A stretch of 64,000 bases of DNA from Uranotaenia lowii (GCF_029784155.1 NC_073692.1:234688503-234752502), one strand, 5' to 3'. Counted from the first letter of the stretch, positions 11,489-23,809 are shown. Made by a program: numbers and translations. Notes: generated by a model from the sequence alone, not told the origin.

Positions 11489-12780
11489 ATAGGGTCATAC
11501 AATTGCGACATTTCGGATACTACCACACGTTTCGTAACTGGGTTGGCATTACACAGCGACGGAATTTTAAAGCTGAATGTATCTGTTTGGGGGTTCCACA
11601 AAAGGCCAAGAGTTTTTGTTGTTGTTGTGGACCGACCGATCTCGGTCTGCGACGAATGATTCCAAAGTTCTTCGGGGACATTTTCGAGAACCTTTGGTTG
11701 ATTACTACACCACTTGCGCAAAGTAAAACCAGCTATTTTCAGCATCTCCACAAGTTGACGACAGGCTTCGGTTGCTTCGGCTCAATCATCATATCCAGCT
11801 AATGTATCATCCACGTACGTTCGATGCTTTACAATTGAGGAGGCGAGGGGGTGATCATGGTGATAATCGGCGGCAAGCTGGTTGAGTACGCGCGCAGCAT
11901 GATACGGTGAACTGGCTAGACCGTATGTTACAGTCTTGAGTTGGTAGACTTGGAGGGGTAAGGAGAGATCTTTTCGCCAAATGATCTGTTGATATTTTCG
12001 GTCAGCTGGATGTACCCATACTTGGCGAAACATTTTTTCTATGTCTGCTGTGAAGACATACTTCGGCTTTCGAAAGGTGAGAACTGTAGATAGAAGAGCC
12101 GGTTGTACCGTCGGACCTGTGTGGAGAACGTCGTTCAGGGACAGCTGACCCGATGCCTTGCAGCTAGCATCGAACACGACTCGTGTTTTGGTGGTGGTAT
12201 TATCAGGGCGTCGCACTGCATGGTGCGGAAGAAAGAACTGCGGGCCCGCGACGCGACGGCACACTTCCATATGGCCCAACATCACATACTCCTGCATAAA
12301 CTTCTCGTAATCTTCTCGCAATTGCTGATCAGCTGACAGCCTCTTCTCCAATAGCAAAAAACGACGAACAGCTGTGCTGTATGAGTCACCCAACAATGGA
12401 ACTAGTTCTTCGCGAAGAGGTAATCGAACCACATACCGGCCGTCGTTACTCCGCGAAAACGAAGTGCGTTTCTACCTCCTTTTCATCCGCGGTTAACGCT
12501 TTTCCGACGTCAAAATTGTCCACTTGCCAAAAGCGTTCGAGTTGTTTGTTTAAGTCCGGTGGCTGCATTATGGCGGTGTTGCATATCGATGTGTTCACGG
12601 TTTGGGAAATTGATTTTCCGGACACTACATACCCCAGAACTGTGCTCTGTAACAATGGCAGTCCTTCGCCAAGGAGGATTTGGTGTGATTCGAGAAGCGA
12701 GAAGAACAGTTCAGCGCCAATTAATAGATCGATTCCGTGGGTAATATTGAATTTCGGATCAGCAAGAGAAATGTTGCGAG
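11467..12780 (-). pseudogene. BEL-1 pol, reverse transcriptase
   Basis: The RT block is identified by LPHHAVRRP, RVVFDASCKASG, FTADIEKMFRQVWV and the catalytic HRTYVDDTLAG (YVDD). Three lesions are visible: the frame shifts near 12780 between protease and RT, again near 12440, and there is an in-frame TGA just after the YVDD region near 11782, after which the same frame continues (CRQLVEMLKIAGF, KTLGLLWNP). The enzyme would reverse-transcribe the element's RNA in a Gag particle if intact. This copy cannot make it in one piece. Confidence 0.87.
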
Positions 12781-12783
12781 GAA

Positions 12784-14643
12784 TCAGTCAGAAATATTAA
12801 CGTTCCGACTGGGCAAACAAACCGTTAGTTTGGGCAAAACGAGACAGTCGAGTGTAAATTCGATTTGATTGAAGCGAGAAGTGATTTTTGCATGTACTTT
12901 ATAATGGACATTAACTATTGCTTGTCCGATACCGCAGATGGGTAAGTTGATTTTGTTGCGCTTCAAATCCAAACGTTGGCATAACGATTCGGATATAAAA
13001 TTTGATTGCGATCCACTATCGAGTAAAGCGCGTGCGAGGTGATAATTACCGTGGCGATCCAATATTCGCACCAGAGCAGAAGATAGAAATATAGTGGCAT
13101 TTTCCAGAGAAGCGACTTGTGTGAGTGATGTGGGCTGTTCTTGGGGGGAAGGTGGTTCATTTTCGAATGACGACGAATATTGCTGCGACGCGAGAGGAGG
13201 GCATTCGACAACCTGTTCTCCCGACCGTGAGAGCAACCCAAACGACGATTCACCACTCGATCGGGTGTGGGTAACCGGCGACGACGAATTTGACGGACAC
13301 GATCGCACCACCGGCGGTGCTCGCGATACCGAGAACGATTGTGCTGATGATGTGTTGGTAGTCGCAGCAGTCGACACAGCTATGCAGGTTTGTGGAGTCT
13401 CACTTTCACTTACTTCTTCAGAAGTTGTGCCATTAAAGTTTCGAGGGGGGAGATGAAGCAATGTATGATGTTTCTTGGCACAACTTCTACACACACTACT
13501 GCGACAGTCTTTCGCTAAGTGCCCACTTCTCAAGCAATTGATACAAAGACGATGGGTTTTTATAAAGTCTAGACGAGAGTTCGGAGTAAGCTTGAGAAAA
13601 GTGGGGCACTGCGAGAGTTGATGTGCCTGCTTACAACTTAGGCACTTCACAACATTTTCCGACACGACATGAGATGCAGAGGATTTTCCTCTAGTGTTCT
13701 TCATTTGCACACTTGTGTTCGTGTTGGTTAACACTTTACACTTTTGGAGCATTCGAGACCTTTTATGGATGAACTCATACAACTGGGCGTAAGTGGGAGA
13801 ATCTTGTTCTTGACACTGTGTTTCCCACTCCATAAGGGACTTTTCATCGAGTAAGGTACTCAAATGCTCAACGAGGAATGAATTCCAGTGTTCACTAGAC
13901 TGCTCCAACTTATCGAGAATTCCCACGTGTCGGTTGAACTCATCAGCTAATTCAGCCAACCCAACGGCAGATTCCCGCCGAATTGCGGGGATTTTCAAAA
14001 TGGCTGACATATGACGCTTTATAAGAAAGTTTTTATTCTCGTATCGATCACAAATTGCTTTCCACGCAATCGCGTAATTGTCGGCAGAGATCGCGATTGA
14101 GGAGATGATACGAGAAGCTTCACCCTTCAAGGAACCACGCAAATAGTGCAATTTTTGCACAGGAGATATCAGATTGTTCATATGAATCACTGATTTGAAA
14201 AGATCTCTGAACTCGATCCATTCTTCGGGATTCCCGTGGAATTCAGGGAGTTTTAGTTCAGGAAGTTTCACGGAAAGAGTGGGGTTCACAACAACAACAC
14301 TTTCGGGAATTCTTCGGCTAAGGACAGGTGATGTAGATCTCGGAATTTTACTATTGAGAGATGCTTTCAGCTCATAGTACAGAGTCTGAAATGTTTGTCG
14401 AGATTCTGCGAACACTTCTTCTTCACCTTCCATTAGCTCGATTTCTTCTTGGACGCTTTCGAAGCGATCCCATAGCTCATCTAAACGCTCGATTCGCACT
14501 GGAACTTGATTTGCTTGTTCCACAACGTAATTGGAGTCAAACTCCTGGATCAATTTAGCAGATCCCAGAATATTATTTCTTCTGCGAATCAGCGTTTCTA
14601 ATGGCAACGTATTCTTCCTCACGACTTTCTTCGAGGGAGCCAT
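12784..14643 (-). pseudogene. BEL-1 gag and protease
   Basis: The frame starts at the Met of MAPSKKVVRKNTLPLETL (14643); an upstream in-frame Met exists but is less likely. The gag part has the DUF1759-like core (LPELKLPEFHGNPEEWIEF, LRGSLKGEA, WKAICDRYENKNFLIKRHM), followed by Cys-rich knuckles (CLSCKQAHQLSQC, CINCLRSGHLAKDC, CRSCAKKHH) that would bind RNA. After a Ser/Thr-rich linker the protease domain follows with ARALLDSGSQSNF, an intact DSGS catalytic loop. At about 620 residues the block is complete for gag plus the N-terminal protease. It ends at a premature stop caused by an apparent one-base deletion near 12780, after which the protease continues in another frame. Confidence 0.9.
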
Positions 14644-14850
14644 TTTGTGAGCCAATATCACTCTTTTAACCCTTTTATTCGAAATTTCACTATTTTACAG
14701 TGGCAGCAACACTAAGCTGGATTCTTGCAATCCAATCGCGAATTTTGCAACGGTATCGAATAAAGAACTAGTAAGTTCGGGATAGGATTATGAGGAACCG
14801 TAACTTCACTACACGTGGTTGCTCTTCCAGCACAATTTTTGGGAATTTCT

Positions 14851-14868
14851 TCTCGGGTTTCGGCACCA
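14851..14868 (-). other. Candidate primer-binding site of BEL-1
   Basis: Three bases inside the 5' LTR, on the minus strand, lies TGGTGCCGAAACCCGAGA. The TGG start (pairing with a tRNA CCA end) and the position fit an LTR-element PBS. I cannot assign the tRNA. Confidence 0.65.
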
Positions 14869-14871
14869 GAA

Positions 14872-15211
14872 TGTTAGCGACAATATCCGCGCACTGTAAA
14901 CGACGACTGTACTGGGAAATTTGTGCTTCCCGTAACTGTAAGTCTTAGAAAACTTAAACTTAATTTGGGACTTAGCTTAGTGAAATTCCGGTACGACGTA
15001 GTAAAAAACGCGTGGTTTTAGAGTGACAATTATAATTCAAGAGTTCTTGTACAAAATTTGTGTGTTATATTTATACCTTCTTGGTTTGTATGTATTTGTG
15101 TTTTTGTGTAGAGTTACAAAAGATAATGTATTGTGTTTTATGGGAGAAATAATTTGTATTTTGTAAGAACATATTCTGATGATCTCCGGAACAAAATTTG
15201 TTGCGGAGACA
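14872..15211 (-). repeat. BEL-1 5' LTR, 340 bp
   Basis: The LTR begins TGTCTCCGCAACAAA and ends GTCGCTAACA on the minus strand. It matches the split left LTR almost base for base; one visible difference is near position 30 of the plus-strand copy (GACGACTGTAC versus GACGATTTTAC). It would carry the promoter and polyadenylation signal. Confidence 0.92.
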
Positions 15212-16617
15212 GTCAGCGTACACAGCATTTATGGAGGAATACATCAGTCTTGGCCACATGCGCGAAGTTCCTAATCCTGATGAAGCGTTACCGGTCTACT
15301 ATCTCCCACATCATGCGGTCTACAAGCCTGACAGCTCCACAACGAAACTTCGCGTCGTCTTCGATGCATCCTGTAAGACTACCACCGTAGACCCGCGAAG
15401 TTCAAGAAGATTTGTTGTCCATCGTCCTTCGGTTCCGGTTGCATCGAGTCGCCGTTGTTGCTGATGTGGAGAAAATGTACCGCATGGTCAAAGTACAAGC
15501 CGAAGATCAACGTCTGCAGCGTATTCTGTGGAGAGATTCTCCAGAAATTCCGGTCCGTACTTACGAGCTCGTCACTGTAACTTATGGTACAGCATGCGCA
15601 CCGTATCTGGCAACCAAGTGCCTTCAGCAGTTAGCAGACAGTGGAAAGGAATCGTATCCCGAAGCAGCAAGGAATCTACAATACGATACGTACGTCGATG
15701 ATTCTCTCACTGGAGCGAATTCAGTCGACAGTGCGATAAAGTTAGCGACGGAGATGATTGAATTAGCAGCAGCAGGTGGCTTTTTGTTGAGAAAGTTCAA
15801 CTCAAATTCAGCCGACGTACTGTCTGCATTACCGGATCATCTTATAGACGAGCGCGCTTCCTTGAACTTGGATTCTACGACTGCAGCTGTGAAGACGTTG
15901 GGTTTAGTATGGAAACCTACTACCGATTGTTTCGTTTACGACTGTCCAGTTTGGAGCGACAAGGCCAAGATCACCAAAAGAGTTGTGCTTGCAGAGACAG
16001 CACGCCTTTTCGACACGATTGGACTTGTGGGCCCCATTGTTGTCATCGCGAAGATATTTCTGCAAGATCTTTGGAAACTGCAGTGTGGATGGGACGATTC
16101 ACTTCCAGAGGAGATGCAGAACTTTTGGCAGGAGTATCGGATGAATCTGAAAGCTCTATCTTCACTCTCGGTTCCACGTTGGTTGACCTTTCATTCCGAA
16201 GCAGCATTTGTCGAGATACACGGTTTTTGTGACGCATCTGAAAAGGCCTACGGAGCCTGTGTTTATTTTCGCTGTACTGCAGAAAATGGTGAAGTTACCG
16301 TCCGTTTGATAACCGCAAAATCCAGAGTAGCATCTTTAGACGACCTGAAGAGGAAGAAGAAAAAGCAGACAATCCCGCGCCTCGAGCTTTCATCTGCTCT
16401 TCTCTTGGCTCACCTGTACGAAAAAGTTAAGCGCAGTTTAAGAATTGCGCATTCACCGTCCCGTTGGCAAGCTTTCGTTTCAAACCGTGTCTCCGAGATC
16501 CAGCATACCACTAAAGGCTGCCAGTGGCACCACGTTGCAGGAGTGGAAAATCCAGCGGACATGCATCTCGAGAGGCATGATTCCAGCACAGCTTCAGTAC
16601 CAAACGATGTGGTTTGA
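15212..16617 (+). pseudogene. BEL-2 pol, reverse transcriptase and RNase H start
   Basis: Resuming after BEL-1, the frame shows YLPHHAVYKP and RVVFDASCK. A short deletion and frameshift near 15390-15412 follow, then AVVADVEKMYRMVKV and the catalytic YDTYVDDSLTG, KTLGLVWKPTTD, the FCDASEKAYGACVYF block and IPRLELSSALLL. A further frameshift near 16560 moves the frame to the one used by the integrase. This is standard BEL/Pao pol order. The YVDD box is intact but the reading frame is not. Confidence 0.87.
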
Positions 16618-17704
16618 GGGTCCACTTTGGCTGCGACAAGACCGCAGCACCTGGCCAGCTTCAAGCAATCCAGAACAAGTTGAACAGTCGTTACTAAAAG
16701 AGCGGAAAGTATGTTCGTTTCCTGTTACACCCGTGACTAGTGAAATCTTCGGTTGGCGTGAGAGGTTTTTGGATTTGATTCATCTTGTTGCGTGGATGCT
16801 CCGATTTGCGCACAATTCCAGTTTGAGAAACCCACACCAACGATCTTCCGGAAGTTTAACGTACGCAGAACAGTATGCAGCCATCCTTCACGTCGTTCGT
16901 GTAGCACAACAGGAAAGTTTCCCTGCCGAATTCGACGCTCTCCAGAGAGGGCGACCACTGAAAGCGTCATCCCCGATCCTCTCTTTGAATCCCGTGTTTG
17001 TCGATAGCATAATTCGCGTTGGCGGCCGGCTAGCGCACGCACCGATAAGCGAAGACAGAAAACATCCGATGATCCTGTGCAGTAAACATCCCCTGTCGAA
17101 AATGATAATAGAGCACTACCACCCCTGTTTTTTCCATGCCGGTGCTCAACTTCTTGTTTCTTCCGTCCGTGGGAGATTTTGGATCACCAGAATCAGATCG
17201 TTAGTCAACACAGTTCTGAACGAATGTGTGCAGAGTTTTCGTAACAAACCACGCGTAACAGAGCAGCTTATGGGCGACCTGCCAGCAGAGCGTGTTTCGC
17301 CATCGAATCCATTCGAGAACGTTGGAGTAGATTATTGTGGACCTTTCCTAGTAAAATATCCTTCAAGTCGTCGAATCCAACCCTGCAAAATGTTCGTTGC
17401 TATCTTCGTTTGTTTGGCTACGAAGGCAGTCCATATAGAGCTGGTCACGGACCTGACCAGTGATTCATTCATCGCAGCGTTTAAACGATTTGTTGGTCGT
17501 CGTGGGAAACCTCGAGTTGTGATGTGTGACAATTCGACAACTTTCGTTGGTGCTCGCCGAGAATTGGATGAACTCCGTCTGCTTTTTCGAAACGAACAGT
17601 TCCAGAGACATGTCGTCCATTCGGCAGTAGACGACGAAACCGAATTCAAATTCATCCGGCCAGGAGGCCTCCGCTCCAGGGAAGTTTTTGTAATGTGTGA
17701 TTGA
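16445..17704 (+). pseudogene. BEL-2 pol, RNase H end and integrase, truncated
   Basis: The frame shows a Trp-rich pre-integrase segment, the zinc-binding region with HYHPCFFHAG and NECVQSFRNKP, where the second Cys of the usual CxxC is Ser, and the core with VGVDYCGPF and VVMCDNSTTFVGA, giving two catalytic Asp residues. The sequence diverges just before the expected catalytic Glu block (near 17670), and the C-terminal domain is absent, so an internal deletion removed the end of pol. Confidence 0.85.
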
Positions 17705-18337
17705 AAAGATAAAAAAGCACCCTCTCATCTTATTAGGTCGAATCGGTCTGGTGAACCACATCCAGTCATCTGGTCAACTAGTCATCAAGCCATCCAGTCA
17801 ACCAGTTTTTCCGTTCTCCTGTCGTCACGTCGTCCAGTTACCACATCGTCCGTTCAACCGCCATCCGTACTACAAGCGATATGTGTTTCTGTGTCCTGTC
17901 GTTTGTACATCGTTGGTAGATATCGTCCAGACTCCGTATCTTTGGTGGTAAAAATCGTCCAGTCCCCGTAGTTGCAGAAGCGCAACCAGACGCAGCCTGT
18001 CTGAGCAGGATTCCAGCCCTAAAGCCATGGGGGGTGACGCGGTCGCGATCGGACGGGTCGGACCTGTCACCCCGACCCCACCCAACGTTAAGTACCCTGC
18101 GTTACCTTCATCCTTTTAGGAACTTACTTGTTTTCCCTCACAGGGTCGGCGTTGCGTTGGAGGTCCTGGGCTGTGAATTTCCGTAACCAGTATTGTCATC
18201 GTAGTCTTCGTTACCAGTAAATTGTTAGTTTAGTTAGAATTAGTATTATTAGTGATAGGAGTCGTGCGCATGGGTTAGATAAGGTTACCAAAGATTAGGA
18301 TTATTTAGGATTAGGTAGTATTGCAAGGCGGCCGGTA
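17705..18337. other. BEL-2 3' untranslated or degenerate region
   Basis: No coding is recognised. Positions about 17755-17860 contain short repeats of a CCAGTCA(T/A)C type. A purine/GC-rich GCAAGGCGGCCGGTA directly precedes the candidate 3' LTR and may be the polypurine tract; BEL-1 has a similar GGGCCCGGTA in the same place. Confidence 0.4.
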
Positions 18338-18600
18338 TGTTGCTCTGAAAATCCGGTGTCATTGCAATCCCTACAAACGGTCAACGCAATCATTCAATCA
18401 ACCATCCAATCTGACACTCTCCAAGAGATGAGTTAAAATTAGCGCCACACAAGCCGACCCATGCGCCACACAATAGCTAGTACTCTGTTGGCAAATTAGA
18501 ATAGTACCTAGAGACAGCAATCAGACTTGCAATAAACGGCCAGCAGATACACGCGTCTTTTGTGTTCTGTCCTGTATCGTCCCGTACCTAGCTATGCAAT
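18338..18600 (+). repeat. Candidate 3' LTR of BEL-2
   Basis: The segment starts TGTTGCTCTGAAAATCC just after a polypurine-like stretch and contains an AATAAA signal at about 18530 followed by a GT-rich stretch. The end near GCTATGCA is a guess, because no second LTR copy is present to define it. Confidence 0.45.
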
Positions 18601-21555
18601 AAAAATTTCTAAGTCTGATCCGAACCGTCGTGTGCAATTTTTTACCAGTTTTTCGTTTGTGAAATATACATTTGTCTTGCCCAGAAATCGTGTGTCAATT
18701 AATTGCCCCGAAGTCCAATTCCATAGAAAAACACCAGTAAAGATATTAACTTTTTAATATTCTACAAATCACCATTAGAAACTGTGCAAAATGGCCATTC
18801 GCAAGGAATCACCCAACATGCAACACGAGACTTATCTGCTGAAAGGTTGACTACTGAATGGCACAGCAAGAGAAGCAAACACACACAACCGCACGGCAGC
18901 TATCGGGAGAGAGCAGAGACTAAGCTGTCAGTGCTGTCTCTCACACATTAGATAGACGCCTGCCACACAGAAACCAGAAACCAAGATCTATCCGCTGTAC
19001 TAAAAATTCGTTGGTATGAAACCCATATCCATACCATTTGATAAACTGTTCCGAGTTGCGTCGAATTGAGCCATTAAATTCCGCTCAAGATCGTTTTTGT
19101 TTTAAAATCACATACCACAGCAACTTAAGTTAATCGAAAACAACTCAAAGTCCAAAAATATAAGGTCTTAATTCATCAAAATGCTGATCAAAAATATCCC
19201 AAGCACGCTGGAAGTATGAAAATATCCCACCTAAGGGGTGAAATGCAGCAATATAATTATTTTGCAGCACGCGTTTGTTTGTTTCAAAATTTCATCTATC
19301 TAAACATTTATTTTTATGATTTCAGATAGAATTTTTTGTAGTTTTTTTACCCCTTAATGTATGCAGCACGCTATTACTTTTTCTTAAACAACATTTTTCA
19401 TAGGAAAATGTAAAATTTAATTGGAACAAAATGAAAATGTGGTATACTTGGTTAACTTGATTATAGTTGACCTTGCCATTCCCATGGCTTCCATGAGTCA
19501 ATTGGAATCAATAATTGCAAGTGCACATTGTGGTCTCTCATTGGGTGTTCCGTTAAGCCAATCAGCAGCAATCCAGCTACAGCAAAGTACAAATACAAAA
19601 AATTCACTTATCCACGATTTTGCTAAGGTGTGTTCCCAAAGTTGGATGTTGATCCAAATAGCGCTCAGATTGACCTTGACTGGACAACCAGACTCACGGA
19701 GTGTTGAATTTTTCATCATAAGCACCATCATACCCTAACATTAGTACTGAATACAAGACCAAGTGCGTTATGACCTCTTGAGTAGGACCAAAAAAATTAA
19801 ATACCTGCCCGACTATCAGATCACACTTTAGGTGTGGTCGTTCGGAGGTAACAAAAAAATAACCAAATTGGAGCAGAGCATTGATCCGTGTATCTCGATC
19901 CAACATCTCAAGTACACACATGGTCTTGGTCAACGGACAAAACAGTCAAGCACCTCTACAAGATAGGCACACTCGGCAATTACCGTTCGTTGGCCAAAAC
20001 CCAATTGCGATCTCCGTGGCCCATTCTCGAATCCCCATTGAGCTCCTACTTATGAATCACACATTCTGAAAGGGGTGTAGATCGACCATTGACGTTTCCG
20101 TTGCCAATAACGGGATCAGAGCGCCGCGCGAAACCTGAATGAATAACTAGGCAGGAGAGGTACACATACGAAGCTATGAACTTGGAAATGGCTCGCTGGT
20201 TGTTGAATTATGATCAGAGCCATGCGCGAGATCGGGTGACCTATGATCTCGCTAGGCTTGAGATTTGATTGACTGTAGATCGCCGGGATTGGAATGGAAA
20301 TTATAGGGTTTACATTAATTAATTTTACTACGGGCGTTCACGTTTGGACCAATATTAATGGCGACGATGTTTCAAGGTCCGTTTGGAGCTTTGATTCATT
20401 ATTGGTTTCATTGTCAGCGAAATGCCGCGCTTAGCCCATTAATTTCGAATGGTTGAGCTTGTTAAGCTCCCAGCATGTATGTTTGAAATCGCATTCCTGG
20501 ATTGAACCACCCGGAAGTTCAATTGGCATTTTGTTTCGAAGCCTTTTTTTAAAAAAAGCAACTTGATACGAAGAAAAAAGATGGAAATACTCATCGTTTG
20601 AAAAACATCATGAATGATTTTCGCCAAACTGATTAATTAAAGTTATTCATTAAGTAAATAATCCCAGGAAACGCTAAAAAGTTCCGGGAACTCCCGAAAC
20701 CAATAAAACGTGCTAAATTATTAAAACTTTAAACGATCTAAATTGGAAGAACGGATCAGATTGAGCAAGGAAAACGATAGTCCTACCTTGATGTATGGTC
20801 TAAACTTCTAAAAACTGGTTCTTACATTGAATTTGATAAAAAAAAAAGTATTTTCGTTCGAATAAATAAACGCTACGAAAAGATTCTTTATGTTCTATTT
20901 GGTAACACTCATCATTTAGAACTTCCGTTCCACAAACTGTTGACAGTAGCAAAATTATCGACAAACAAATTACATACCGTCAACTGGGGCAACATGCAAC
21001 ACTTTTCAACTTCTATGACTTCTAAAAAACTCACGTCCACAGATAATCATACCCTTTATGCATCAATTTTTATCAAGGTTAGTGGAATATCAAACTTTTT
21101 AAAACATGCGATTTTCACAATATTTAGATAAGGGGGCACCGCTAAACAGGGTAACTTTGATCACCGGGGTACCTTTGATCAACACGAAGTTTTTCCGCAT
21201 AGTCAACAATAACTAAGCCTAAAGTTAAAATATCTTAAAATTATTTTCTACGTTTGAAAGCCTACATGTTAAGTATAAATTGGGAAAAACTTGGTTTGTT
21301 TTTGAAAAAAAAATCAGATGTAAGAAAAAATGTTATTTTAAATCTTTAAAAATCCTGATTTTTCGAAGACTCGAATAGCGATTAGAAACAGCAGGTTGTT
21401 TTATGTGACAGGTAAACTTTCTTCCTTAGTTTATGTATAGTTTTGGTGTAGTTTTTGTTTTATTTTGAGGTAAATTTTTAATATTCAAAAAATTGGGACG
21501 TTTTCCAAGAGTAAGCCAGTCTAGGACAAATGGAATTTTAAAGTATCAATGCAAA
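18601..21555. other. Gene-free stretch with fragments of dispersed repeats
   Basis: No gene is supported. A copy of the dispersed CCCCTTAATGTATGCAGCA motif lies near 19290-19372. A diverged repeat at about 20985-21200 shares phrases (ACATGCGATTTTCAC, GTCCACAGATA) with 47935-48135. The open frame 19421-19738 has no recognisable family. Confidence 0.4.
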
Positions 21556-22379
21556 AAAATAAAGAGGAATAGTGAGGGGGCCTGGAGAATTGAATGAAGG
21601 CAAAATTTCATTTTTTTTTGTAGTTTAAATTTTAAAAGAAATGTTGAAAAATTTGGCCCCTAAATTTATGCAGCATCATTGTCCACCTTTTGATTTTAAT
21701 TGTAGTTCGGCCCTAAGGCTGATCTCAAGCTAAGGCGACAAGCAACGCTTTGGGTTCTACGTTCCAATAAGGATTGCAATGCAACGCATAGGGATGTCAT
21801 GCTGGCGCGACATGTCGCTCTGAAATTCCCTACAAATCATCACTTCTCTACATCTGATAATACTTTGAATCGTCTCCTTTTTCGGGAACCGTCAAAAACT
21901 TATCAGATCATGCTCGGATTGCAAGAATGCCGAAATTTGAACCGACAAAATTTCTTGTTTTTTTGCGGGAATTCCCATCGGATTTCCTACTTGTCGCGCT
22001 ACAAAACACCCTGGCATCAGCTTTGTCGCGCTTTCCAATGCGCTCAGCATGGCAGGTCTGCGCTTTTTCCATGGAGATCAAATGAGAGCTGGTTTGTCGG
22101 GTGAACGTGTTGCGTTGCTTGTCGCCTCAGCTTGACATCAGCCTTACACTCGAACTGCCTTAGTTTATCAATTACTCTAGCATATTTATAAAGGTGTTTT
22201 GTATCCGTTATGATCCCGAAAACTCGTTAAAACCGTAAAAATAGAAACTGATAAATGTTTCCCCAAAGCATCAAACTCTAAACAGAAACGAAATCGATTT
22301 TTAAAACAAATTTAAAGTAGTCTAATAAATTTCTGCAACCATGTTTTACGGTCATAGGAGACTAGTATTTTTTTTAGAA
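21556..22379 (+). repeat. Dispersed repeat R, left part, containing a MITE
   Basis: The segment is collinear with 61100-61450 on the same strand (shared phrases such as TTCGGCC, AAGGTGTTTTGTATCC, ACGAAATCGATTTTTAAA, ATGTTTTACGGTCATAGGAG). It breaks off at 22379, and the sequence that should follow is found at 37473. A 429-bp MITE interrupts it at 21716-22144. Confidence 0.75.
21716..22144. mobile_element. 429-bp MITE with about 33-bp terminal inverted repeats, TA-flanked
   Basis: The left end AGGCTGATCTCAAGCTAAGG and the right end (reverse complement AGGCTGATGTCAAGCTGAGG) form inverted repeats extending to the shared GCGACAAGCAACGC, with three mismatches. TA occurs on each side. The uninterrupted R copy near 61212 reads across the junction and so gives the empty site. 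The short open frame inside is not protein-like. Confidence 0.82.
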
Positions 22380-22617
22380 AATACTAGCTGATTTACCCGG
22401 CCATGCTCGGGTTTGCATAAAATGTAAATAAATAAGAGTCGTTTGACTTTACGAAATTTTGAAAGCTTTGTATTCAATATGTTTTACAAATTTATTATGA
22501 GAAAATTTTACCCATGTTGTGCCATGTATGTTAGCTTTGAAAGTTTTGTTAGTGTTTTTCAAGTTTTGAATGAGAATATTTACTGTGTTTCCCTTTTTCA
22601 TTATTTCGAAACACTTA

Positions 22618-23590
22618 GGGGAGAGTGGGGATACTTGATCCCCTTTTCTTATTTTCACCATAACTTTTTGAAAAAAATTAGCAACTCGCCGTCTTTGACA
22701 TTTTCTGACAGATTGTAACTTCAAGTTTCTATGCTCCAAAAATTAGAACGATACTTGAACCCGTTGATGAACTAGAAGCATTTTCGTGGGAGCAAAAAAA
22801 TTGCGATTTTTCTGAAGTTAGGAGAGACTTGATCCCCTATTGAAGGAGACTTGATCTTTTATTCAGGAAGCCCTAATCCTTGTATAAAAATCAAACAAAA
22901 CCCCAAGATAGAATGTTAATTGACTATTTTGGTCATGTTTGTTCTCATTTCACAATTTATAGCAGACATAAGAAGAAAATTCTATAACTTTGTCTCAACG
23001 TTAATAACATTGCATACTTAAAGGCGCTATTTTTATAATTAAGAGAAAATTAATTATTTTTGCTCTTTTCTTCAGACAATTGTTTGATAAACTTTAGTTT
23101 TTGGATTAATATTAGTAATTTCGTAATCAGCAATCATAACGATCAATTCAGAAGAAGAATGTGCCGTTTGGAAGGGGGATCAATTGTAACCCAACTCTAG
23201 GGATCAATTGTACCCATAATCAACATTTTAGAAAACTTTTTCTGAAAAAAATTGAGAGTTTTCCATTGCTTTGAAAATATGGCATTATGAAGTTCATTTT
23301 ACGCTCGAACGATTGATACATTGGAACAAATATTTTGGTCATAATTTTACCATGTAAGGAACATTTTAAAGTGATGAAAAAGATCTTCAAGTTACATTTT
23401 GTGAAATTTTTCAAACAAAGTTCAATAACTCAAACAATTATTTTGTTAAAATTTTTTAAACTACAAGCTTTGTTATTTTGCTCATTTTGGCACATTTTTC
23501 TAGAACATTTGATCTTTGTAAGACATTCCAGTATCGAGATATAGCTAAGGAATCAAGTATCCCCAGGGATCAAATATCCTCATTCTCCCC
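22618..23590 (+). mobile_element. 973-bp MITE family M1, copy 1
   Basis: The termini are GGGGAGAGTGGGGATACTTG and, inverted, GGGGAGAATGAGGATATTTG, with TA on both sides. A second full copy in the opposite orientation lies at 53380-54354, and a diverged partial copy at about 52960-53212. No transposase is encoded. A TA duplication fits a Tc1/mariner-mobilised MITE, which is an inference. Confidence 0.85.
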
Positions 23591-23785
23591 TATAGTTATG
23601 ATGTTCGTACTCATAGTAAATAAAAATAATTTCCCATGAATGCTTTCATCACGAAAAACATTTTATACCTACCCTTTCTTAAAGGAAGCTTGAATAGCTT
23701 TGGCCTTCTATTTTTTTTATCTTCAAATGATTAAACTATATTTTTATCTTTCCCACCCCCCATCTAATGAAATCTCTTTTGGAGA

Positions 23786-23809
23786 TGATCTCCTTTGACG
23801 CTATATGCC
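23786..23809. repeat. 24-bp perfect direct repeat, left copy
   Basis: The 24 bases starting TGATCTCCTTTGACGC and ending TATATGCC recur exactly at 35888-35911, 12.1 kb away. They are a candidate long target duplication of a LINE spanning 23810-35887. Confidence 0.8.

Larger units (their letters stand above)
7887..15211 (-). mobile_element. BEL-1: BEL/Pao LTR retrotransposon with both LTRs
   Basis: Two LTR copies flank a minus-strand gag-pol region. The right LTR (14872-15211) is 340 bp. The left LTR is the same sequence split by a LINE fragment. LTR ends are TG...CA, and a primer-binding-site-like TGGTGCCGAAACCCGAGA follows the 5' LTR. The coding region (gag, protease, RT, RNase H, integrase) carries at least four frameshifts and one in-frame stop, so this copy is inactive. 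The outer LTR segments look nearly identical, which suggests a fairly recent insertion despite the coding lesions. Confidence 0.92.
7064..18600 (+). mobile_element. BEL-2: 5'-truncated BEL/Pao LTR retrotransposon, interrupted by BEL-1
   Basis: The plus-strand pieces 7064-7886 and 15212-17704 together represent protease, reverse transcriptase, RNase H and integrase of a BEL/Pao element. The intervening 7.3 kb is BEL-1, flanked by the 5-bp duplication GTCAG (7882-7886 and 15212-15216). Removing BEL-1 and one duplication copy restores an uninterrupted frame across the junction. The element lacks a recognisable gag and 5' LTR and ends with a candidate 3' LTR near 18338-18600. The outer boundaries are approximate. 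Confidence 0.85.

Noticed and set aside
11441..11802. Plus-strand frames inside BEL-1
   Set aside because: Shadows of the RT/RNase H region, which is clearly coded on the minus strand.
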